Shown here: positions 48,501-64,000 of the stretch, piece after piece
Position numbering within the stretch: position 1 is the first letter of the stretch
Layout: each line of letters opens with the position of its first letter
NCBI GenBank assembly: GCA_009760855.2
Contig: WPIO01000047.1
Location: forward strand, 2,622,001 to 2,686,000
Direction of reading: 5' to 3'
Length of the DNA stretch: 64,000 bases
Source of the DNA: Cristatella mucedo
Lineage: Eukaryota; Bryozoa; Phylactolaemata; Cristatellidae
Notes under the pieces: model-generated
Seen by the model: only the letters and a program-made list of their open reading frames with translations
Told to the model about the DNA's origin: nothing
Database searches by the model: none
Made by a program: the position numbers and the translations under genes

Positions 48501-48909
48501 ACATCAACCGCGACCGAACGCTATTTCCTGAACCAGAAAAATTCAATCCGGATAGATGGCTTGATAAAGGTAGAGGGAGAACTGATAGCAATGCTACTGC
48601 AGCAGCACAACTCGTTTGGGGGCACGGCGCCCGGATGTGCGTTGGTCGTCGCCTGGCAGAGCAAGAAATTTATATTTTGTTGGCCAAGGTAAAACTTCGT
48701 ATGCTTCTTGGTGAACGTAAGCTTCGCTTAATGTGACCGTCAGAGACCCCCAAATTTTGCTTGCGATAGTTAAAGCTCTCTTTTTTCAGATTCTGGAGAC
48801 GTTCAAAGTCGAGTACGTTGGAGAGGAAGTCGAACCGGTATTAAGGACCGTACTGGTTTCAAAACAACCTTTAAAATTCAAGCTTACTCCCATAAATACT
48901 ATTTCTTAG
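42496..48909 (+). CDS. Cytochrome P450, mitochondrial clan (gene B), complete, 10 exons
   Basis: Same enzyme class as gene A. Exons: 42496-42621, 42735-42845, 43746-43942, 44107-44297, 44367-44617, 45717-45875, 45979-46145, 46347-46425, 48476-48688 and 48790-48909. They sum to 1614 bp, a product of 537 residues, with all phases consistent. Motifs in order: presequence rich in Arg and Ser; MPGPKGLPFIGTALEYF; C helix EWYKYRRAAHKKLL; I helix ELMIGAIETAANACQW; KEALR (ExxR); FNPDRW; heme loop WGHGARMCVGRR with the axial Cys; and C-terminus FKVEYVGEEVEP ending in TAG. An in-frame stop directly before the second exon (42732-42734) shows that a separate first exon is required, and 42496-42621 supplies it. 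Length suits the family. All nine intron phases equal those of gene A. Intron 5 has a TA/TG microsatellite and intron 8 (2.05 kb) a LINE tail. Substrate unknown. Confidence 0.93.
45370..45540 (+). repeat. TA/TG/TGCG microsatellite in P450 B intron 5
   Basis: (TA)n with interspersed TG, then about seven GTGC units, then a long (TG)n run up to 45540. Both strands are open in several frames only because the sequence is periodic. Confidence 0.95.
48037..48165 (-). mobile_element. LINE or SINE 3' tail in P450 B intron 8
   Basis: AAT-repeat tail (48040-48060) followed on the + strand by the complement of the LINE hairpin (GAGAGCTCAATCTCTCCCGA), diverged, with a short stretch of 3' UTR. It is antisense to P450 B. 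Confidence 0.7.
48476..48688 (+). CDS. P450 B heme-binding exon
   Basis: Seventy-one codons, opening THVQANVYHINRDRTLFPEP, with FNPDRW and the heme loop LVWGHGARMCVGRRLAEQE. As in gene A, Trp replaces the canonical Phe at the head of the loop. It follows a 2-kb intron and the acceptor TTTCTTTGCAG. Confidence 0.94.
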
Positions 48910-49500
48910 AGTGATTACTGGAGTAAAATTATTCGCCACATTATAAGTCTACTCTTCCGTATAAAGAAGCTACAAAGCTGAGGAAGGAATGCCATTTGCA
49001 GCTCAAAGCTGGAAAAAGGGTTGTATTTAAATAGTAAGCCTTCTACTTTGTTCACCTTGTAGTGAAAGCGGAAATGAAGAAACTAGTTAGACACTTCAAG
49101 GAAAATACTGCTCTGCTACCCTAAGCGCTTTTAACAAAATGTTTGTGGATTAATGCACTTTCTAAATTATAGATAATAACGCTTGAAACCTTTTTGTTTG
49201 TTTTATATTAATGCATACTGCATTTACTTAATAGTCAAAATGTGCTGATAGATTAAAAATATTAAGCTTGTAATAAATCTAGAATACTCGAAGAAAATTA
49301 TGTGTGACTAGATTAAGAAATTTGTAAGAGGCTTAAGACACCCTTGAATGGTCCAAGTCAGCGGACGCCTATCAAGGGAAATGTAAATGAAATGGCTGGC
49401 AAAGCACTTGAGCTGGGGCTATCTGGTTGATATCAACTAAAAATACGCTTTCTTGATAAGCCAACTCATGGGAGAGATATAGGGAACCACTCTCTATCTC
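48910..49500. other. 3' UTR and flank of P450 B
   Basis: The coding region ends at TAG 48907-48909. An AATAAA at 49272-49277 is the nearest consensus signal I found downstream, giving a 3' UTR of about 0.4 kb. Confidence 0.5.
49272..49277 (+). terminator. Candidate polyadenylation signal of P450 B
   Basis: AATAAA about 363 bp after the stop codon; no nearer consensus signal was seen. Confidence 0.45.
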
Positions 49501-49503
49501 TGT

Positions 49504-49663
49504 ACATATATATATATATATATATGTATATGTATACACACATATATATATGTATACACACATATATATATGTATACACACATATATATATGTATACACA
49601 CATATATATATATGTATATATGTGTGTGTGTGTGTGTGTGTAATTGTGTGTGTGTGTGTGTAT

Positions 49664-49712
<49 letters not shown>
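49504..49712 (+). repeat. Compound TA/CA/TG satellite with a 20-bp unit
   Basis: After a (TA)n run, the 20-bp unit CATATATATATGTATACACA repeats three and a half times (49531-49600), then grades into (TG)n up to about 49712. The unit is mostly alternating purine-pyrimidine and almost self-complementary. Confidence 0.93.
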
Positions 49713-49715
<3 letters not shown>

Positions 49716-50139
49716 ATATGCGCCTTCATTTGCAATCTGTTTGCCGTTAATGCAAGGCAAGTGCATGCATTCCATGTGCATCCGTGGCTATTATTGAAGC
49801 AATATCAAGCCAGGTCGTTACACCTAGTTAATAATGGTATTTAATAGTTTGTAGTTTTGTATTGATGTTTCAACGGGTGCATTTTTTCCAAATTGACCTG
49901 TTAGTTAATATACCTCCACTATCAATAGACAGATTCGGTTAGTTGTATACGTTTGCTGGACGGTTAAGGTGGCTCTCTCAGATAAGCTCTGGAGCTGTTT
50001 AGTGAGTTTATGGGCTCTTTAATGAAATGTTAATTTAGCACAGGACACCTAGATTAGGGCCAATTCATCGGGAAATTCTAGCGCAGCCAATTTTGAACGT
50101 TAAGTTTTCAAAATTTTCAATCACACTTGGTTTGCCAAT

Positions 50140-51760
50140 GGTCAGTGAGTGGTTTTTTCGTCATTCAATTTAAGAAAAGTTAGCTGCGATCCGTGTGGGG
50201 ATGCCAGTAATGCATGTAGCATGGCTATTTAAAGAACTCGACTTGCTCGAGAGCTGGGAGTGATCAAAGCAATGGTGCTACTGAGTGTCATCTGCATACT
50301 ATTGTTAGTTAAAGCATAAATTATGAATGGCTATCACACCGGCAAGAGGGAGAGTATACACTATGAACAGAAGCAGACCGGCACCAAGCCCTGAGCTACC
50401 AGGTACTTAAGGTGCTTCTGGAATGATCTTTGCAATTGACGTCAAAACTCTGGAGTGCCCGCTGAGATATGACCTAAGTCATTGCAGTGCAGTGCAAGCG
50501 ATGCCTAAGGGAGCTGCCAGACGAGCAAAGAAGACTTTGCGATCAATACTGTAGAACGTTGCCCAATAATGTAGCACAGAAGCTCACCCAAGTGTAAATT
50601 CATGAGAAGCTGGCTATACACCCTGAGCAATGCTGACTTGGTGAAGTGATTAGCTCTTAACACAGAATATAAATTTCATGCGAGGTGTGAAGTTCTTTCT
50701 AAGACTTCAGCTGGCATTTAATGCCCCTTTCTAGTGTTGTCGATAGGAACAGTAGAATGGAGGCTAGGAAAAAGTGTCGTAAGTTCTCTTTGTCTAGCGT
50801 TGCAATTGTAATTTCTCGCCTACAAACAACGTTTTTGAAAAAGTACTGGGACATGACCTAAGGCTAAGGACATGTTTTTTATGTTTTTTTTAAGGCTGCG
50901 GCCAATCTAAGAATCGTAGAAGTGTGAGAGAGTGACTATGATCTAGATGACTTGTATTCTTCTTTGACTGGGCAATGAATTTCAGAATAAAATGCAGTGT
51001 GTTATAATTTATATATTACTATTACTCGTGACCTCCTAGAATATACCCATCGTGGTGTGCACGGAACTGAGGGACAGGAGTCCTGTATTGCTTTAATTGA
51101 GGGGCTGGAATTCAGAGGGGCTGGAATTCAGAGGGGCTGCTGCAACCTTAGGGAGGGAGTATCTGATTTTTCCTATCTTGCTGACAAAGAAGATAGAGAA
51201 GCGATCGGCTAGATAACTACAAGGAGCACTAGGTAAAGATTTAACCTAAGAGTGGTTAAGATGGCTAATGGTAAGCATCAGCACTTTTAGATTTGTGATT
51301 CAGCAGTATTTTTTAGAAGCTATACTTGGGCTTTGCTTGGGTTAGACTGGTATGATCTACAGTAGAGTTCATATGCCTGACAGTGGAAAGTCAATCCTGA
51401 TCTTGCATGTGCTTTTTGAGCTTTCGCTTAGTAGAATTGGCTAGTTTAATGTATTAGGTAAACCATTGACTGGCTGGGCTTGGGCACACGTTGTGCTTAA
51501 TCAGAGGTGAAAACTCTTTAAGTACGTCAGCAAGAGTTGTTTTGTAACATTCTACATTGACGGCGATTGAGTAGCAGGTGCAAAGAAGATATTTTTGCTC
51601 TGACACCATTGATGTAAAGGCTCCATAGGTTTCGCGACTCACAGACGATTTCGGGTGCGGTTTAGGAAACGTACTGAAGACTGAACGAGATCGGCATAGT
51701 ATCACATGAGCAGAATTTGGCAATAGATAATCATCGCGAAACTCCAGCCGAAGCATGACA
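50140..51760 (-). mobile_element. Old CR1/L2-type LINE including the endonuclease-RT linker
   Basis: Minus strand, heavily decayed. The + strand shows the complement of the RT palm and fingers seen at 35782-36231 (for example GGCAAGAGGGAGAGTATACA at 50341 against GGCAAGAGGGAGAGCATAAA at 35969). It runs further 5' than the other copies: the frame 51454-51756 ends with TLADVLKEFSPLIKHNVC, like the linker preceding RT in CR1-type ORF2. A 19-bp tandem repeat (GGGGCTGGAATTCAGA core) lies at 51101-51139. Confidence 0.72.
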
Positions 51761-54700
51761 CCACTACTAAACGACCTGCATTTTTTCTTTATCAGGCTAC
51801 TTATCTAATTAAAGGTACTTTTGGTCGTTAGTAATTCATTTTTTTCTTGCCCCGACTTATCTAACTGAAATACTTACTCTTAGGTTGTATGTAACACCCA
51901 TTCCGCTGAATCAATTCGTGTAACAGCGTCTAACTAGCCTCAAATCATATTTGGATCGAGCTTTTCAGCTCGTATTTGCTCATTGTTTGCAACTGGCTGT
52001 CAACCAGCACCATGGCTTTCTCAAGTTTAACGACAGCCATAAAGAAGATTAACTCTTACCTCTTTGTTTCAGATTGTTAATCTATCATTATTATTAATTT
52101 CCAATTTTAGTTGCACTTTCTGTAATGCTTGATGGTATTATTCAAATATTTTACTGTAATTATTTTTCAAGAATTAAACAGCAAATTTAACTTCTGGATT
52201 TTCTTGTATTAGCTAGAAGTCTGTCTGAATTACCGATGACACTAAAGTAATAAGTAAAGTTGCGAAGCAAAAACAAGTAGTGCATAAGAAAAAAAGGAAA
52301 CTGTAAAAGAATCTATAGGTTGTCTGATTAAACTGCTTCATTTCTACAGCGGCCGAAGAGTCTCAACGGCTATCACTGATGCCAGCAGTGGGCTATATAA
52401 GGATCACCCACTGCAGTATATTGAATCAATGACCTGGGTCTTGAAGAGTGAGCTCCTTATTCATGGACGACATAGAGGAGAAATAAAATTCGGTCGAAAA
52501 TAATTTGACCTTTATTTTTAGACTAAGTGATTTGCACTTGTCACCAAATAAGTTAAAGGAACTACAAGCTCCCGAAAGCTCACTAAATCGGAATATTGCT
52601 GCAAATGTGCTTTAGCTGCGGCTCACAAATAAACATTCTTAGGAAAAAGGTACAGCCTAGTCATTGCCGGCTTGCTACAAATACCTGGGAAGCCTTCGCC
52701 TTGAAGATTGGCTGATTACACTGCCTTGAATCACTCGGTTATGCCAAATGCAGCTGAGCACAGGAGCAAGAAAAAGTGCGTATGTGCTAATATAACAAGT
52801 CCACTTCATAGTGTAGAATATTTTATTTCATCACCACAGCAGGCTGAATGTGCCCAGCACCAGCCCTACCTAGGGTACCGCACAATGCCGGACACATCAG
52901 CACAGCATATTGACTTTTACCCGAATTGAGCTTTCATGCGGCTTAACCATTGATTCTGATACAATATGTTCCCAAGGATTTCCATTAAGGTACTGCCTAT
53001 ACTCTCTAGACAGTTATAATCTGACTGGCGTAGCATGACGATCATTCCTCTTATTTTGAGTTGCAATAGACGTCTCGTGACATAAGTTTGTAGATGAAAT
53101 TGCGGCTTCTACGAAATTTGATTGAAGGATTAAGAGAGCTATATAATAAGGCTTAACCCTTGTGTGTAGTTCTTTCAAATATTCGTCGTTTTGTCTCATG
53201 ATTTCTATCCACAGTAATAGGGCTTCTGGTCGTAAATATGTGACCTGGCATCGAAAGCTCCCAGCTGTCTGGGGGTTCACTCAATGCTTCAGTGCACTCG
53301 AGGCTTTGCAATATCGACTCCCTAGCTGCTACTTACGATTAGGAACAAGCTATAGGTAAACCTGGTTAGTCTGAAGAAGTATGCAGGTTAATAGATTATC
53401 CTTGTTTCTGCCAAAAAAAAAGAAAAAAGATGTGATATCATTATTCGGCAGTTTAACTCACAAACTTAAAAATCAGAGTCACAAGTCGTCGAAACTCGCC
53501 CATTTTTACTATCTTTAACACTCGTAACTGGGCACCAAATTTCATTTAAAATATGTTAATGCATTCATACTAGACATCGGTATTCGGTAGTTCAATTAAG
53601 AAGAAGCTTAACGCCAAGCCTCTAAGCCATTTTTGGAGTGCAGTAGGCCCTTAATTCTAAAATGGTTGCGAATATCCGAGGTTTCGGGGTGGTTAAAAGC
53701 TCGAGATTTTTTGGCACTTGGTCGCACGGCAAGTGGCCGTCGGGCCATCTATGTAATAAAGGTAATTTTCCACACGGCTATTTTGTTGAGTCTGCATGGT
53801 TATTGACGATTCTTGGTTTTATCAAGAAAAGTTGCCGCTCTCGGCCGAAATTACTTTACCAGTAGTGCAGCTGAAGTAACAGACAGTAGTCCTTACAGAC
53901 TCGTGCTGGGCGCTGGTAGATCTAGTGCCCCAAAATACAGGCTAACGATTCATGGGAGCCTCACCGAAAATCCAGAAATGATGGCATATAGCAGAGAAGA
54001 ATAGCAATCAAGCATGGCCCCACCTCGGCGATAAGTCCTATTACTAAATTTCTTCAATGCATTTGGGTCTACTTGAGCATAACGTAACTTGGCTTTTTAA
54101 AGTCTTGTAGACTAGTCAAATATTGAGAATTGCATTGCTCTAGCTACAAAAGAATATTATGCTTACGATCCTTGATCGTCAGAATTTTGGAACCACATAT
54201 TAGTCTAACTATGATCGAGGTCAAGCCAGTCCAGCATCTGCCCGAGGCTCCTCCAAAGTGCCCTCACCCAAACCATCTCTCTTGTCACACCACCCGCCCC
54301 TCATCCTGTTGTCGCTTCGCCTTCCCGTGAACTGAATAGAAATCTTTCGGTGACCTAGGAAGCAAGCTTTTTAATTCATTTTCATTCATTCTTTTAAATT
54401 ATCTAGCTGTACCGATTGTTTCGCCTGTACGCACATGCTGATCCGTCATTAGGCAGATCTTTACTTTAAGCATTGGCGATATTCGATTGCCGACACTATG
54501 TGCTGCTTAGTAGAAAACAACGTCCACAGTAGTTCGCGCAACGAAAAGATCATTTCATCTGACGTGCTGTATAGATTTGTTGTTTTTGTGTTTTCCATAA
54601 AATCGCGAACCTTCAGAAGTGTACGTATAAGCTTATGTTGAGACTCTTGCATACACACAAGAGAAAATGGGCAACCTATTAGATAAAGCTGAAAGTACAG

Positions 54701-55815
54701 TAAGCGACAGAATTGAAAGATAATTCTAAGAGTTGGGGACTGAAAATAACAGGAGACAATACCAAACGGAAATGATGGTTACTGATAGAAACAACAGTTT
54801 GCATAAAATTCTATGCATTACCAAATATGCAAGATGTTTCTAAACTGCATTCAGTTGCATGGCCTGGGCTTCAGTCTCCTAAGAATGTACGTTTTCTCTG
54901 TGCAATTCCCTTACGTTTGTTTTGAGGTCTTAGGGTATAATATATAAAATCTTTGAAAACTCCATACGCCTTGAAAGCACAAACTAGTAACACTATTAAA
55001 TCTGCTATCAATAAAGCATCAGCAAGACTGTATGAAGGATGTTGTATTTTCCCTCAAAGTGAAATTAGCTTGAAATAGTTCGTGCGCACTTTGCCTTAAG
55101 CATAAAAATATTATTCCAATATAGAATTCATTAAACTTTTATCAAATAATTAGATCAGTTTTGCATGCGAAAGAGGAAGCCTAACATCTGGCTAAGAAAA
55201 AAAGAAAAAAGGCATGCATCAAGGTCATGTCACAAGGAAGACTTTAAAAAGAATTTTGTTCCAACAATTAAAAAGGTTTTTGAGTTCAATTAAATAAGCC
55301 TAACTCATACCAGGCTAGTGATACTTTTTACCTATATAAATTCAACGTCACTAGAGCTCATTACCTGCAGTCTTGCTCGGCTGAGTCATAGTGGAATTGT
55401 AAGTCTATTAGACGTCACTCCCGGAGGTACTAGTTACCACCTTGCCGATTGACGGAGGGAAGGACGGATGGACTTTCTTGCTTTTACTAGTAGAGACGGT
55501 GCGAATAAGCTACTAGGCTATTCTTACTTTCTGCTGACCTGGCTAACGCTCGGACTAATGTACCTAATGCTAGAGTCCTTTTAAATGGGCTTTACGATGC
55601 AGCACACGTGCCGGACATATCAGCTATCACGCATGTTATTTTTTTATTGCTTCCACTTGCACATGATAGGGTCTCTGCAAAGTAAACCCATGGTTGGCAA
55701 TGTATGAAAGATTTTTCGCACGGTGGCAAGCCTATCCAGCCTGTACAACATTTCCGGTGGAACGATAATCATAATAATAATAAAAATAAAATTATAACCA
55801 TACGAACGACATATA
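51760..55815. other. No gene recognised; one SINE
   Basis: AT-rich intergenic DNA downstream of both P450 B and the receptor gene. Apart from the SINE at 52345-52460, neither strand shows a recognisable exon. Confidence 0.5.
52345..52460 (-). mobile_element. tRNA-related SINE (family 1), degraded
   Basis: Reversed, with CGGCCGAAGAGTCTCAACGG, then GGCTATCACTGATGCCAGCA, and a damaged B-box region (ATTGAATCAATGACC). Confidence 0.6.
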
Positions 55816-55832
55816 GTTAATACAAAGTTTCA

Positions 55833-61369
<5,537 letters not shown>

Positions 61370-62150
61370 CTACAAATAGAATATTCGTTGACCAACGTGC
61401 AGTACAAACGTTTGAAATCGAGCTCAAAAAGCATCCACGACTACTACTCTCTTAAGTACGTCGACTACCATTGCCCAGTCACTGATCAGTTTTTAGGGAA
61501 CTAGCAGAACTGTTGCCCAAGAGTGCACAGCCTTAGGACCCAATCCTAGTAAGCGGTGAGGGCTGCGCCGATCGTCGATATGCAGATGTCATTTATCAAG
61601 GCATATTTTTCAAAACTTCTTACCAGCAGGGTTAATTGAGAGCCTGAACGGTTTGCCTACTTGCCTGATTACCAAATTGTAAGTGCTGCTTAGGCAGCAA
61701 AGAGGAACATGCAGACGGACTTCATCTCTGGTTAGCCTCGGCTTGAAGGGATGCATTCATCACTTTTTATTCTCTTAAGGTGGTTACTTTAGGCTTAGCC
61801 CAATAGAAAATCAACAAGTTATGGGGATTCCCAGAAAATTTAGAGTCATCGCCTTCTGTGGCTATGATGAGGGGCCTCTCACATTAAATATGTTAAATAG
61901 AAACCCTATCTCAAGCGTATTTAAGTGGTGAGTATTCTCAGTGGTATAAAATAAAAGCCTCACTGAGATTCCTACCCTCCCAGTGCTTATTAGATTATCC
62001 CCAATTAGAACTGAGTCTGCCGATGTTGTAAGGCTGCAAAAGCAAATGCCACTGATAACTTTGAGGTATTGAAATAAGCCATAGTTTCCCAGCACACTAA
62101 GAATTCTGGCGAAGTGATCGCTGTAAGGTCTGACAGTGCCTATAGACTTT
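61370..62150. other. nAChR upstream intron, no exon recognised
   Basis: No M1-M3 or ligand-binding sequence was recognised on the minus strand. The open frame 61862-62203 (-) has no family resemblance. Confidence 0.45.
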
Positions 62151-62159
62151 GACAGTAGC

Positions 62160-62600
62160 TTGCAAACAATTGCTCGAGAATCCACAAAGACGACGAGCCA
62201 CATCTTCCGAGAGCAATGCCACCAAATCTTCTGTGCCCCAAGCTTGTGCTGCGTTGCAAGCCATCTACTCTGCCGTCAGCTCCAATTGTTGCGACGACAG
62301 CTCCACAGCTATTTACTCCGGACATGGCTTAGCATCAAGCACCATATCGACATATCGACCATATTGACAAAGTGCTGTCACACTTTTAGGTGTCTCCATT
62401 CTCTTGACCCAGTATACTAATTCAAAATATCTAACAATCATTTTAGGCATTGTGCCAACCACTCTTCTGACTAAAGTCGTGCTGCTTTTAAATAAACTAA
62501 TCCCGAGTCCCTTGAAGACCGGGTATCCGTTCCTGTACTCCCAAAGGCTGGAACTCACTTCCGACTGACGTCACGACGTCCCCTGAGCTGTAAAGGGCCA
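62160..62600 (+). mobile_element. Decayed LINE RT C-terminal fragment
   Basis: Pieces such as KCCHTFRCLHSLDPVY (about 62373-62420) and a run aligning to the LxSFGDRAFSxxAPRLWNSLP region (about 62505-62580) are readable but frameshifted. It belongs to the CR1/L2-type group and is older than the neighbour at 63301. Confidence 0.55.
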
Positions 62601-63299
62601 CAAATACGTGATGACGGGTGCAAAATGAGAAAACTAACCGGAAAACGCTAAAGTAAGTCTACTGCTAAATTGACGCACATGAGTGCCAGTGGCTAATAGC
62701 ATAAATGAACAATGAGTTATACCCAACACGGTCTACAGTCGATGTGGCCAAGCTTGAACCCAGCATGGAAGGGGGAGCTGACCCACTAACAAGGGTGATC
62801 AATTGTGTGCCTGATATGGTATTGTGGTTCTTCGCGTTAGTAAAGTCTGTGAGAGTCAAGCCAGAACCTACGGCGAGCGTGGAACGGCTGACCTAAGAAA
62901 CTTTAGCTGTGCTTTTTCCTAAGGTGGCCAGCTCTTGGTTGGTCCCTAAACGGTATCCTCGGTTTCCCAATATTGCTACTCAGGCAGTGCGAGTCTGATT
63001 TTAGATGGTCCCTCGGTAGGGCAGTGGACGAGGGAGTACATGGTAGTTTATAGGTGTACTAGGTTTGGCTAGTAGTGTGGGAGTTAAACTAACAGTTAAT
63101 AACACACCCATTCAACACACCTGTCTTCATGGGCCCCCTATTTGGCAGTCGTGTGAGTTGTTGCTTGCAATGAAGTGTAGGCTTGGGCAGCTGGCTAAGC
63201 CTCCGTCGATCTCATGTGACCTTCGACAACACGTGAAGGTTGTAGCACCCATAGTATTGGGGCTAGAATCCATCTATTCTGCTATAGATTTGACGACAT

Positions 63300-63300
<1 letters not shown>
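62600..63300. other. No gene recognised
   Basis: Nothing identifiable on either strand. It presumably still belongs to the receptor gene's intron. Confidence 0.4.
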
Positions 63301-63331
<31 letters not shown>

Positions 63332-64000
63332 TCACTTGATAAAGCGCCCTCAGGGAACCTAATCTCTTTCTAGGCGCTTTACATTTGCTGCAAAGTGATA
63401 CGCAATAGAATAGTAAGTAAAATCATGCTTGAAAAACAAACGAAATGAATAATATGGTTAGGGGTGACATGCACAGGGTCAGCATGCAAATGTGGTTAGT
63501 GGCAGCATGCACAGTGTCAGCACGCATAAGCACATCAAGGACGAATCACAGGGACCCACTGAATGCTGTCCTAAATAGGTGTGTTTTTAGGTTCCTTTTA
63601 AATGTGTTCAGGTCAGGGGATGTTCTGACGCAGGTCGGGAGAGAGTTCCACGCTTTGGGAGCATATGAACTAAATGCACGGTCTCCAAAGGATTTAAGGT
63701 TTGTATGAGGTATTTCTAGACTGTTGGATTCCGAAAAGCGGGTGGTACGATGCTTAGCTTGATGGGGTAGTATATCTGACAGATAGGCTGGAGCCATAGA
63801 ATGAAGGGACCTAAAAGTGAGCGACAGAACCTTGAAGTCAATCCGTTGCTTGACTGGTAGCCAGTGCAGGTGGGCGAGAAGTGGAGTAATGTGGCAACTG
63901 CGACGCTCACGACAGACAAGCCTAGCTGCAGAGTTTTGCACCAGCTGCAATCGCCTGATCGCACATGCTGGTAGGCCAGTGAGCAGTGAGTTGCAGAAGT
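63301..64000 (-). mobile_element. Young CR1/L2-type LINE, 3' part, running off the window
   Basis: Minus strand: AAT tail of about ten units (63302-63331), the hairpin, 3' UTR, then an uninterrupted RT end in frame 63950-63546. That frame carries MQLVQNSAARLVCRERRSCH, HWLPVKQRIDFKVLSLTF and APKAWNSLPTCVRTSPDL, then stop. It is the least damaged copy here and nearly identical over 400 bp to 24518-24918. The sequence continues past 64000, so a longer element may lie outside. Confidence 0.9.

Overview
The window is animal nuclear DNA: multi-exon genes with canonical GT/AG introns, many microsatellites, 5'-truncated LINEs and tRNA-related SINEs, and no dense reading frames. Gene content (mitochondrial-clan P450s, a semaphorin, a nicotinic acetylcholine receptor) indicates a bilaterian animal. 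A lophotrochozoan such as a mollusc is my best guess, but this is inference. All four genes were assembled by eye from short exons whose splice phases agree. None of their exons is visible as a long open frame.

Layout. 1-3547: no recognisable gene. 3548-8892 (+): three consecutive exons of a semaphorin covering the end of the Sema domain and the start of the PSI domain; both ends of the gene lie elsewhere. 8893-23990: mostly repeats, namely SINEs, LINE copies at 7.2-8.1, 20.4-21.9 and 22.7 kb, and a 1.2-kb GC-rich LTR-like insertion inside a GATA microsatellite. 23997-32388 (-): cytochrome P450 gene A, ten exons. 32518-32704: a short hAT element closely resembling the SPIN family, with its target-site duplication. 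35.3-36.5 kb: a rearranged LINE. About 39.97 kb: a 56-bp near-perfect palindrome. 42496-48909 (+): cytochrome P450 gene B, ten exons, complete from presequence to stop. 50.1-51.8 kb: an old LINE. 55.8-61.4 kb (-): the last two coding exons and 3' UTR of a nicotinic acetylcholine receptor subunit; the 3' UTR carries about 58 uninterrupted CAG units. 57.9-60.2 and 62.2-64 kb: further LINE copies.

How the genes relate. P450 A and B are divergently transcribed paralogues with start codons about 10 kb apart. They share every visible intron position and phase, which points to an old inverted duplication. Both have an Arg/Ser-rich N-terminus fitting mitochondrial import and the ExxR, PERW/PDRW and Cys-ligand motifs, so both look like working enzymes. 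Both carry Trp where the heme loop normally has Phe. Their substrate cannot be read from the sequence. The semaphorin and the receptor are unrelated neighbours.

The most unusual items are the 3'-UTR CAG tract of the receptor gene, the SPIN-like element (a family known for horizontal transfer between animals), the paired P450s with an atypical heme loop, the palindrome, and the LTR-like insertion.
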